Origin: Syngnathus acus
Taxonomy: Eukaryota > Chordata > Actinopteri > Syngnathiformes > Syngnathidae
DNA length: 64,000 nt
Reading direction: 5' to 3'
Assembly (NCBI RefSeq): GCF_901709675.1
Contig: NC_051100.1
Coordinates: forward strand, 496,001-560,000
Shown: positions 1 to 11,801 of the stretch, piece by piece
Numbering within the stretch: the stretch's first letter is position 1
Layout: each line of letters starts with the position of its first letter
Made by a program: the position numbers and the translations under genes
Notes under the pieces: generated by a model
The model's input: only the letters and a program-made list of their open reading frames with translations
Told to the model about the DNA's origin: nothing
The model's database searches: none

Positions 1-248
1 AGTGGGAATGCTAATTGCCTGACAAATCAACACATTGGATCAAGCCTTAGCATGACATTCACTGCACAAGCCAAATATCAGGTTTGCAAAGGAAAATGAA
101 TACAGCCATCCCTCGCCACTTTGCGCACGTTACCATCCAATCAATAGGAATGACGCGATCGATGCATGTAGTACTACGCATTGACTGTGTATGATGACAT
201 CAGGGCTACGGAGACTGCTGCGTGATGCTAAATCTCCCTTTGGTTTAG

Positions 249-292
249 AACCAACCAACCAACCAACCAACCAACCAACCAACCAACCAACC
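249..292. repeat. (CCAA)n microsatellite
   Basis: Eleven tandem copies of a CCAA unit, read directly. No gene context. Confidence 0.95.
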
Positions 293-2014
293 CTGTCAAA
301 ATGGACTAAAAAGCAGGAAGTGGAGTCATGGAATGGGGGATTTTTGGCTACAAGTCACAAGTTGACGACTTCCTGTTCTTCCTGACAAAAATAAGACAGA
401 CGGGTGGATGTCTGCACAAGAGGTTATTGAAGAGCAAGTGTGCTCATTAGAATACAAATGAGACAAGTTTTGATGGAAATGCCAGACGAAGCTTTAAATT
501 ATCACCGCGACTAATTAAATGTTCACAAAAACTGCACTGCGCCTTGCTCTATGTCTTTTCATTGCACTTGATGTCAGAATGCAGCAAAGGCTAAAACAAA
601 GGCCACCATTTCATGGACTAATAGCTTTTGTCTTGTTTGACACCAGAGAGACAAAAGCCTGCAGAAAGAAAAGACGCAGTACGAAGGTTCTCATTTGGCG
701 CCTTTTCAAACTTTGCATCTCCGAGAGCTCCGGCAAGTCGACAAAAAGCATTTCAACATTGATCTTATGACCTGTGTGACATTCATGTTGAGCTGTTGTC
801 ATTTGCTTCACAGCAGCAGCAGCAGCATTTGCCACCACCGACAGAGACATTGGGTGCCACAACTTTTGGAATTGTGCTAGGTAGTTTGCAATGATAGATG
901 TTTGGCCTTGGGCTAGGGTTAGTATAACTCACCTATCTCTGACCTTGAGACTCTCCCAGACCATGTCCACATGGAAAAAGTTTGGAAGTGTGGATGGGAA
1001 TTTTTTTTCTATGCAGAGAGTATATTTGGCTTTTTTTTTTTAATTTAATTTTTTTTTTTTTTTTAAGCCCAGCTTACTATGGTATTTTTAAAGTTCTTTG
1101 AGCACAATACAGTGTCGATAAAAGCATTCCATTTGCCACTTACCACAGTAAAAAGCTTCATTTTAAAAAAGCAATGATGCCTGGCAAAGAAAAGAAAACA
1201 AAATCCAAGAAACAGCGGTGAACACTGTTGTTAGCCCTTAACTGGGATAATACCGTGACCATTTTTGTTAGCGCATTCAGGAAACAAAGCTTTCGTGCCG
1301 TTTGATTTCTATAATAGGCCGACAACAAAAAATAGATATGGGACAGACAGCAAATTGGAAGGAGTCTCTTCCAACTGTGAATGGAGCCTTTTACATCAGC
1401 TCCCCATCTTTAGGCCAGTGAACTGGTGCAGCTAATCATAAAGACTGCGACAAGCTCATGTAGCAGTTCAAATATGCGTCACCAAGAAATCAGTCTTGGC
1501 AGCAGAATGACAGCATTTCACATTGTTAGGGCTAAGTACAAGGGCTGCATTACAAAATACCCTTGTCCTAGCACTAAGATGGGCCAAGGTCCATTAAGTC
1601 ATTTTCTTCGTATTCTCCAAGAGGCTTTTAGTCCGTACATACAGTACTTGCCTCTCTGACATAAAGGTACACAAAAAAGGTAATCATGGCGTTCTGCGGT
1701 GAAAGCAATGTGAGGGAACAGAGGTTGCTTTAAAAAACAAATCCGACAACATTCAGAGCAGTAATCCACCATTTGAAAATTCATCATCCACGGGCAGGGC
1801 TGTGCAATTCATCTCAATTCAATCACAATTATGATCATGATGAGCATAATTGTTCAAAAGATTGTTCATATGCAATAATAGTCCGTGCACGGTTTGTTTA
1901 GACAAAGAAACGATACCTAAGTGTATGTCTACACTTCTTTTCGTATTTTAGAATCACAAATATTACACACGAGTGAGCACAGTAATGCAGCAACCGTCTC
2001 CAATGAGTCCACGA

Positions 2015-2050
2015 GTCACGTGACCTTGGCTCGTGATCGTGTCACGTGAC
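2015..2050. promoter_or_regulatory. Pair of CLEAR/E-box palindromes (GTCACGTGAC x2)
   Basis: Two perfect copies of the 10-bp palindrome GTCACGTGAC lie at 2015-2024 and 2041-2050, 26 bp apart start to start. This is the consensus of the CLEAR element bound by TFEB/TFE3/MITF-type bHLH-zipper factors, and contains the CACGTG E-box also used by USF and MYC/MAX. Downstream sequence is moderately G+C-rich with an ETS-like site near 2538, so a TATA-less promoter is possible. No coding exon was found next to it, so the target gene is unknown. Confidence 0.45.
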
Positions 2051-3657
2051 AAATCCTCATTGTTTGCTCTTCGCCAAGCTAACGGGCTTCTGCCGAGTTT
2101 CCCAAATAACATGCTGATGTTCAAACCTTTTGACCGGAGGCGAGCCACCTAACAAGCACCGTTGACCGAAATGATTCAAGAAATATCCTCAGCGGCGGCG
2201 GCTATACCGCAACACCGGAGCTTTACAGCATGACTTGCAGGCCAAAGACTATGTAGTGCAGTAGTCCCGACAACAAATGCAAATATAAACAGAACCATTT
2301 TCGACATTTGTCTTAAGAACAACAATTCAGCGAATGCGAGAATGACATCTCGCCAAAATAAGCCACGTTAGCCACCTTTGGCAATAGCTTACGAGGTAGC
2401 TTAACATTTTTGTTACTTGATATGAATGACACTTTTGTAAAAAAACAAACAAACAAACAAACACACAGACAGAGAGACAGAGACACCTTGCAAATAGATT
2501 CAAAACAGTCATGAATGATCTCGCCTTTCGTTTTGCTTCCGGTTTTCTAGCTGCATTTTTAAATGAATTTAAGGCAGTGATTCAAACTACACATTTGATA
2601 CAGCTGCAACATGATATTAGGTTTCAACAGCTTGTTGCATTCGACTATTGAGGTGAATTTTCGGTAGCAACATCAGGATCCATGATTATATTTACTCTCT
2701 TCTGCCATCTGTGTTAGCCTATAGCTACGCTAGCTAGCTAGCTAGCAGCTCGAAGCAGCGTACTTAGCCTCGGTTGAGAGATGTAATTTCTGGTCACGGC
2801 TTGAGTGTGCGTCCTCGCTGCCGCTGCTGCTGCCAAGCCGTTGTCCATCGCCCGGTTTGCCACCAATGTTGCCATTGCGGGATTAATTTACGACACGTTG
2901 ACAACGTTCTTCGGTGATCTTAGCTAGCCGGGCCGGTGCTGCACAAGCCAGATGACAGCGGTCATATGACTGACTGACTAAGCGGATGACGACGGTGGCT
3001 GAAACCCAGTTGAGCGCTGAGCTGAGCTGAGCTGCGATGCGCCACCACCGCCGCCGCCGCGCACTGCTTTTAGGCGTCACAGAGTCTCTGCAAGAAGAAT
3101 TTAGCGCGTGCTTTGTTTGAAAGTATTTCATGCTAAACAAACAAAACCATTCACCAAATAATTGGACCAAAGAAACTGTCATTTCTTATCACTAGACAGT
3201 AATCTTCTGTCTGTTCTTGTTTTGAACATCTGTTGAGTGCTCGTCACTTCTTTTGTCCCACTTGCAATGGCCCCTTGGTTGTCTAGTATTTCCAAAGTGT
3301 CGTTTTTGCATTTATTATAAGTTGGCTGTTTTCATACCAACAGCAGCACAAAACGGCCAATTCTTTTTTAAACGATGCCTAGCAGTGGGTGTCTCTAAAA
3401 GAAATACCAAAACGTTGTCCAGCCCAGCCCGCCTACACAAAGAGTTGGACACCTCGTCTAGCTCGACTTCAAATGGGCACAAACCTAGTGCCCAGAGATT
3501 GAGCTAAGATTTGATCTGGTACCTCTCATGTCAGTGAGGTACAAGGTATGGTACCTGGAAGTGTTGTCGGTCACTTTATGGGACATTCTTCATCTGTACA
3601 TGAGCTAAAATATGTGTTTGAAGATGATTGAACCATGGCCCCTACCTAACAAACACA

Positions 3658-3773
3658 TATGCAGGCTGGCATGCAGGCATGCAGGCAGGCAGGCTGGCAG
3701 CCAGGCTGGCAGGCTGGCAGGCTGGCAGGCAGGCAGCCAGCCAGCCAGCCAGCCGGCCAGCCAGCCAGCCGGC

Positions 3774-3829
<56 letters not shown>
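3658..3829. repeat. (CAGG/CAGC)n microsatellite
   Basis: About 170 bp of tandem GCAGGC-type units passing into CAGC units. All six frames read through it as QPAS/GWLA-type low-complexity peptide; these are not genes. Confidence 0.95.
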
Positions 3830-3831
<2 letters not shown>

Positions 3832-4984
3832 CACATCATGCATATGACACACGCACACAAAAAGCACTACAAAACTGAAGAGGCAAGCACTGCCAGGTTG
3901 AGGCTGATGCTAGTCCCTTGAGAGCTCATTCAAACATTTCAGGATGCATGCAAAAATAGACAAATAATGCAAGTGAAGGACTTGTGCCTACACAAGCTGT
4001 GCCCTCGTTTTCTAAATACGTACCTGTTGTCGCCACTCTTTTACGATGAGGTCAAAGGGGTTGGATCTCCTCCCCGATGTGTAAAGCTGTATTTTACAAT
4101 CATACCAATGCAAACAGCTGATCTTTTTCCATTTTTCGATGACTATTTTCTACGGAGCTTGTAACCAATGTTCCCTTGAAGCCGCACATGTGCGTGCGTC
4201 AACAACAAATGCATCAAAGAAAGCGCTTCCAAATTCAAACCTTTTTCGATGAATAATAATTGAGGAATTTTATTTAAAAAAATTCTCAATATTAAGAAAA
4301 CATTTGGATTGATTTGTTTGATTGGATTTTCATTCTATAGCAATTGAATTGGGTAGCGTATAAGAAAAAGCTGCCTTTGCAACGACACCCTGCAATGTGA
4401 TTATTGGTCACTTTGAGTCTGGCAGCCTGAAGAATTCATTGCACATTCTACTTGTAGATGCAGTCAATGACTGAATAGATGGTCTTTGACATGTTTGAAA
4501 ACGTCATATCGCAGGTCCACTAATGAATAACAACAGAAGATTGTGCGGGTCACGGAACACCCCTGGCTTTCATATCAAACAAACGACTGCCTATTTATAG
4601 TCTTGAAATCTTGATGAACTTATTTCAACTATGGACCTCCGACAATGACTGATATGTTTGCCAATGAATAGAATTGCTCAGCCAAGCTCCCTTGATATTG
4701 AATTTACCTGTATGCTGGAAGTCAAAAAGGATTCCAATGAAAGGGACACTTTTGGATAATAAGGCTGATACCATTTTAAACAAATCCAGCTCCGACTAAA
4801 AAAGATATCAAATACCTAAACACGTGCTTGGCACACCAAATGGATTTCACCTACCCAACCAGGATTATGCTTGTTGTTATTATTATTTTGTCAGCTCACA
4901 GGACATCAAGCATTAAACAGAAGAAGAAAAATGTCAGAGCGCCGATATTCTCATTTCTTTTTCGGCATCTGTTTATTCATGAGG

Positions 4985-5197
4985 GCGGGCGGCACGGTGG
5001 AACACTGCTTCCGATGTCTTTGTCTATGTCTACCATGTCTTTGGAATGTGGGAGGAAAGCCACGCAGGCACGACGAGAACACGCAAACTCCACACAGGGA
5101 GGCCGGAGCCGGAATCCCAGCCTGACTCGACTCGGAGGCAGGCGGACGTGTGAACCGGTGAGGCAGACATGTTAACTGGTGCTCCGTCATGCCGCCT
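4985..5197 (-). mobile_element. Decayed dispersed teleost repeat (SINE/MITE-like)
   Basis: Begins with GGCGGCACGGTGG and ends with a rough inverted copy (CCGTCATGCCGCC). Its body contains the stretches (read on the minus strand) 'TGTGTGGAGTTTGC', 'CGTGCCTGCGTGG' and 'TTCCTCCCACATTCC', which recur in a very common teleost interspersed repeat. A second, more decayed copy with the same blocks is at 34070-34290. There is no coding capacity. Class assignment (tRNA-derived SINE or non-autonomous DNA element) is open. Confidence 0.6.
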
Positions 5198-5561
5198 TAA
5201 AAGACAAATGATGGAATTTAATATCGACTCAGTGTGCATGTTTTTGTTCAATCCACATGTCTAAAATTTGCACGGCAACCCAACAAAGCTCAAGTAATAA
5301 TTCAAGCGATGTAAAAGTCATGGGCTTTTTGCTTTACAAATCCAGAAAGTGGATCATCTCTGAGCATTTGCACTTGTTTGATAACTTAATGGGATTCATT
5401 CTTTTTGAAAAAAGCAGGCCAATAAAGCTACGCAGCATGTTGTTTCCCCTCTGCACATGAAGACAAAAGGAGCTTCTTTGAAATATTTTTTCAGTGCAAT
5501 GACCTCACGATTACTCTTGCAAGGGGTGTGTGAGTACATTAGCGCTGAAACGCAAGGCTCG

Positions 5562-5651
<90 letters not shown>
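5562..5651. repeat. (GAAA)n microsatellite
   Basis: About 90 bp of uninterrupted GAAA units, purine-only on the plus strand. Confidence 0.95.
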
Positions 5652-6871
5652 GAGAGACGAAAACAAGTCAGGTTGTGACCTCTCTTTCCTCAGCTTGAAT
5701 ACTCTGAGGACGAGAGAAAATGTGTTGGTGGTCTGCTCCTATGACTGCCCCCCAACCATCCACCCACCCCCACGTCGACCCCACCACCCCAAAACGCACA
5801 CACTTTGAAAAAACCCACATATCTTCATCCTAATTGGGCTTAGGGTGAAGGAAGAGAATAGGTGGGGGAGCTTTGGAGGATGGTTGGAGGGGTGTTAGGA
5901 AGCATACATAAATGTGACCTTCATTCCCTCGTCCTCCTCCCAAGACAGATGCTGTCGAAACAAACACTTTCTTTTTTCGGAACCTACAAGTGCGATCCTG
6001 AATAGTTTCCCTCTGACCTTCTTTTTTTGCTGTACTCCTTAGCTAGTATGGTATTAAGAGCAAATCAAATCAAATATTGCACTATACAGCGGAAAGAGTG
6101 TGTTGGCAGAATTCATCATGATCAAGAGCGCTGACCTTTTGAGCATTGAAAGATTGAAAAAATCGGCGTCATACGTATCAAACCACCATGTATTGGATGT
6201 ACTATAACAGTCATGGAATGGATCAATTAACTTGATGAATGGGAAGATGAATTCAAAAAAAAAAGAAAGGCAACGCATGTAGTCAAACAGGATGCCCGAT
6301 TTACAGTATATATAGAGAGAGATATAGTATATATATCCACATTTGTACTCCACGTTTGACAAATCTCACAGTACAGCACCAAATAGCTTTTAACAGATTA
6401 CTCAATTCATTCATTCAGCCTTGATTACCAGATAAAGGTACTAATCATGTCATCATTACAAAATGGAATAATTTACAATAAAATAACAACATACATCTCA
6501 TTTGCACTACAATCATTTGTTTCTGCCTAAATGGCCGCTGATTTCACAAAGGAGCTGACGGGATTTCTTCAAGGCTGAGAAACCTTTTCCCATTTTGGTG
6601 ATCATCACAGCAAGCAGCACACTATTGGTGCTGGGTGAAAAGCAAGCCTTTTCTTGCAGACTATACAGCAAAAGCCACTCACAATGCTACGGAAATCACA
6701 GACGAGGAAAAATGATCAAACGGAAAGGTTAGCTACTGCAACTTGAGGACAAAAACCAACGCCGGCCACAGATGTGTCGAGAGAAAAAGATCCCAGTCTT
6801 CAGAAGACAATCTCTTTTCTTTTGCTTCAAGTCAGCTTTCTCACCAACCAATGAATATACTACAAGACGCT

Positions 6872-6915
6872 GCTGACTGACTGACTGACTGACTGACTGA
6901 CTGACTGACTGACTG
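6872..6915. repeat. (GACT)n microsatellite
   Basis: Eleven tandem CTGA/GACT units, downstream of the vax1 stop codon on that gene's strand and possibly within its 3'UTR. Confidence 0.9.
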
Positions 6916-7314
6916 TGGTTTGCTTCCGCTGGGAGGTTTGGGAGGGATTGAGGGACAAAAATGGCTTCTTTCTCTTCTCTACAACTACTCACGCACGTGG
7001 TGGGTCTCGTTTGACCTAGCCAATACAATGAAAAAATATTACACAGTCAAGACACACATCTCTTTTGAAAGCCTATGCGGTGTGCGCTCGCTCGCTCGCT
7101 CCTCCAATTTTTCCAAGGAATACGTCAAGGTGTCAAGATTTGAAAAGAATCCCTTTGGAAATGGCCTCTCTAAATCACTCCTTCATCCTAAACATTTTCA
7201 AAGGATATGGATCGAGATGATTAGCAGACATTTACAGAACACTGTGGTGACACAGACAGATGGAACCAAAACAAAGACAGGTGAAGCCAAAAGCATACAT
7301 ATGAAAACAGTGCG

Positions 7315-8703
7315 TCAGTCCACAATCTTCTTCTCCATGGATTCTTTGCCATTGGTCCGCGAGTAAGGCTCAAAAGCTGAAGAGCTCAAATAGCGGGCCG
7401 AGAGTTCTTGCAGATTGCCGGCCAGTGAGCTGGCCACGCTCAGCGGGTTCGACGACATGCGGCTGGCCACGCCGCTGAGTAAGGCGGGCACGGGGAAGCT
7501 AAACAAGCCGTGAGCCGCCGCCGCCGCCGAGCTCTGCAGCCCGGGCACCGTCCCGGAGCCGCTGACGGCGGGTAGGGTCGGGCTCCCGTCGCCGCTATTG
7601 CCGGCCATGCTGATGGATGGGGGCCGCAGGGCAGAGCCCAAAGCGCCGCTCCCGCAGTGGGGCAAGATGCCCGGCAGGCCCGAGGGCGTGAGAAGCCGAC
7701 CCTGCTCCAGCAATCTCAGGACACTGCAGGTCGCCGCCGTCTCCGACACCACTGAGCGCAGCTCCGAGTCTTTCCCCTGGTCTTTTTTCTGCTTGGTGCG
7801 CCGATTCTGGAACCAAACCTTTACCTGTAGACAAAAAACAAAAAAAAGGAATCCTTAAATATGCAATCCAAAAAAAAGGACCATGGACATAGGGAACCCT
7901 ACTTCTCCATCCGTCCGTCCCTCGGTCAGTCCATCCATCCATCCATCCATCCATCCATCCATCCATCCATCCATCCATCCATCCATCCATCCATCCATCC
8001 ATCCATCCATCCATCCATCCATCCATCCATCAACCCAAACCCTGTGTCTGTAAATCCTTTTTTTTTTTTCATAATGTTGTATTTGCTGTAGACATAACTT
8101 GATATTGTTCTGGAGAGCTTGGCTGTTATGCAGGCTTGACTTTAAAAAAAAAAAAGAAAGATAAAAACAAAATGTGTGTTTCTGCCGTTCATTTCTGGAA
8201 TAGGTTTCAAAATATAGTGTGACAAACTCTATAAATCAGATGGATGATAAAGATTCCCAGTCCACCCGTGTCGAAAGGGGATTATTTTGCTAAGGGTTTA
8301 CAAGTCACGCTTATACATAAAACGATCTGCATTGAGGTGGATAAATATGTATACAGTGGAACATATTCGGCGGGACCAGTGGTGCTTAGCATTTTTGATT
8401 CCGCTCTTGACTAACCTTTGGCTCCTACTCCTTTGAAGCTCACAGCCATGTAGAAATAAATCCCTGCAGTTGCTCCACAGCCACGCTGGTTAAATACGTA
8501 GAAAATTAACTCGCGTGTTGTGAGTGGCTCATGAAAGGTGTTTTCTAATTAATTCCTTTCTCAAAGCATTTTTTTCAGTCGTCAACAAAATCCCAGGTTA
8601 TGCGCAATGGACGTATTTTATTTACAAGGTCGCATTAATCAGGTCGCGTAATGCACATACAGCGGAGCGGCATGGATGTACATGTGTGACAATGACAATA
8701 AAG

Positions 8704-8742
<39 letters not shown>

Positions 8743-11700
8743 ACACGCATGAAAGGCCTCAACAAAGACTGTATAGTGCAGTTCTGTTCAAAGTCCGTCA
8801 AATGACATCGCAGGCACGACAGATGAAGGAAGATTGAGCCTGCCGTTCGTTCGTCTTGACATCAGCAAATATTGAAGTACATCCAAACACCATCATTGAA
8901 ATCTCAAATAAATGCGGAGCCAGGACTTCAAGAAATATTAGTGCGAGGAGTTGGTGAGGAACGGACAGACAATCTCGAAAGGTCCAGTCGCTCCAATCCA
9001 ATCTATTTACCAATGTGTCAAGGAGTTGAGTAAGTTCCAAAATGGTTTTCTTGAGAGCTGTTTTTTGACCTGATCAAGTTTTGTGTTTATTTAATTCTCA
9101 CAAAGAAAACTTCCAAATATTCTTCAATCTGGTTCGACTGAAAATGTAAGTGAATCTATTTGTTGATGCGCTGCGTTGCAAAGCATTTCATGTCCTTCCA
9201 CATATATGGAATTTTTGTCGTCACTGTGTTGTAAACCGAGGTCGTATCATCATTTCTCCAGGCTGTTAGGATCCTGAAGTCTCTCTCTCCCCCCTCGGCT
9301 GCGTAGCGTCCTGTACTTTTGCGCTCTATTCGGACTGTCTGCTGCATGCACACTTGCTCCATTTTTGCTCCTCTTGTTTATTGTGTTATTTGTTTATTTA
9401 TTCACCACTCTTATTTATTCATTGTTTGTGCCTTCTTGTTTTTATCTTTTTGTGTTGTATGTGTATTGTGTACTATGTCTTGTCACCGTGGGATAGTGGG
9501 AACGTTATTTCCATTTCTTTGTGTGTCTTGGCATGTGAAGAAATTGACAATAAAGCAGACTTTGACTTTTTGACTTTGACTTTGATTTCTATAAATGCAA
9601 TTATGAAAATGTAGAAAGTCATTGGTCAACGGCAAAATGTAATAATGTCATGTACATTTGTTATCATAAAAATGATGATCCTTCACAACAAAAGACAAAC
9701 ACGCAATGCGTTATTTTCTATTTGTCATGCATGCCTTAACTCTGTTGCGAATCATCTCATTTCCTTCATTTGTGTATGCTCAAACATCTCAATCAAATAA
9801 ACTGCAGCAATTTATTTTTTATTTTTTTCCCGGAGGCTCACCGGTCATTTTTGCACAATAATTCTGAACTACAGTGCAAGTGGCTCAAAGCCTGTAGAAA
9901 TAAATGTAAGGGGGTTGTAGAATTTTTGGGGGAAGGATTCAGAAGATCCTTTATTTGTTATTGTGACAGAGCTACTGTATTGTTCTTTTTTTCCCTAACT
10001 GCTTAGTCCCATAAGCCAAACATATTTGTCGTAATTGTTCAGTTACCCAAATGATTGGAAGCATTTGATGTCAACAGCGCTCTCTTTGTTACGTAAGTAA
10101 AGAGCCTGTTGGAAGAGTAAATGATGTTTTAGCCCAGTTTAGGGATCACACATCCAGGATAAGATGAGAATAGAAATGATTGACTTATTTGGACTGAATG
10201 TTAATCGAATCATGTATGGCATTTGGTCACCGAGAAGTGACATTGAGAAAGCGTGCCGCAAAAAAAAAAAAGAAATGGAGATTTTGGCCTTGAATTCATC
10301 TTCTGTGAAAAAGCTGACCTGCAGACCGCTGCACAAACCAGTCAATCACCTTTGGCCGTGCTCACTGCCACCATTTATTCATTTGACAAATGAATTAAAG
10401 AGGAAGACGGTAAGAGCGACAAATAAGACTTGAGCTCGAAAGGCTCCGAAGCCAGAAAACGCGCTGGCTTGACGACTTGGAGTCCAAATCCTCCAAAGTT
10501 GACCCGCTTTGAAATATGGTGTCAAACGCAAGAGTGCAAATGCAGTTCAGCCGTGGCGCCTGAACTTTAGCTGACCCCTTGTCACATCCAAGTGAGAAGG
10601 TCCACAATCTTTTCGTTTCATGCCGTCTTTCATCACCGTTGCCTCTAGTCGCAATCGAGCGAGCGCATGCATCCAAATGTCTACGAAGAGGTCAAATGTA
10701 TACTCGTCTAACCTCGACACGCACATCGTGTGTGAACATTTTGCGTCCCACATTTGTTTTTTAGAAAGGTTCTTAAAGCTGAAATCATAACGATTCACGA
10801 TGTAACAATGTAGCTGTGGAATCACGGAAAAGAAATATAAAGCTACTCTTGAGACGAAAATACGTTGGTGAATATTACATTCCTCTTAATTGGTGCATTT
10901 CTTTTGAATCTGTGCAGCCCATGGCACTGCACTCATAGGCACAATTTCTTTTCTTCAGAATTGAAGGGCACTCACTTCCATTTACGTCAGCAAAAATACA
11001 AGCTAAGTCAGAGTTGTTTTGCCAAATGTCATTTTCAGATGAGATCCTATTTGAAATACAGATCAAATGAAACAACGTCCGAGGATAGAAAGGAGGGTGA
11101 AAATACACGGTCAAGCTTGGAGTTCTCCAGTGGCCAAGGGAAATGAAATTCAAATCAAGCCCACGTGGACAATTTCAACGACGGCAGCTAATTTATGAAA
11201 TGTATTATTTATTATTTGTTGATTTATTATTGATTCATCACTCTTATTTATTCATTGTTTGTGCCTTCTTGTTCTTATTTTTTGTGTCGTTTACTTGTCT
11301 GTATATTGTGTACTATGTCTTGTCACCGTGGGATAGTGGGAACGTCATTTCGATTTCTTTGTGTCTTGGCATGTGAAGGAAGAAATTGACAATAAAGCAG
11401 ACTTTGACTTTTGACTAATAACGACGAGGAAACAATGACAGTGAAATACAATGAAAATAATCAAGTTCAATGAAGATGATTAGAAATACCATCCAGATGA
11501 AAAGCACTTTTTCCGCTTGTGGGTGCATTACTCGTGAATGGATTCATGGATTTATTTACCACTGTGCTCCTCAGCCACATGAAATACAAATGTGAAATTG
11601 CCGATAGAATTCAAGCCCAAATTCTTGTATTCGCCAACAAATCTGTCTTGCCTTTCAAATTCAGCATTGTCCTGTTAAATAACAAACGATTCCTGATTCC

Positions 11701-11757
11701 GGAATAAACGGGACCGGACACAATCGACGACGGAGGAAAGAAAGAAAGAAAGAAAAA

Positions 11758-11801
<44 letters not shown>

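Larger units (their letters stand above)
1..7314. other. Intergenic region / vax1 3' flank, no supported gene
   Basis: No open frame here looks like a conserved protein, and those present are short and low-complexity. Visible contents are simple repeats (CCAA at 249-292, CAGC/CAGG at 3658-3829, GAAA at 5562-5651, GACT at 6872-6915), a decayed dispersed repeat at 4985-5197, and a G+C-richer stretch around 2000-3100 with two GTCACGTGAC palindromes and a CTTCCGG ETS-like site near 2538. The right end must include the vax1 3'UTR, since that gene ends at 7315 on the minus strand. I saw no minus-strand AATAAA close to the stop; the first I noticed is near 4972, so the 3'UTR end is not defined. Confidence 0.6.

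Noticed and set aside
4828-5251. Overlapping open frames of 73-115 residues
   Set aside because: They lie on the decayed dispersed repeat at 4985-5197 and have no conserved protein features.
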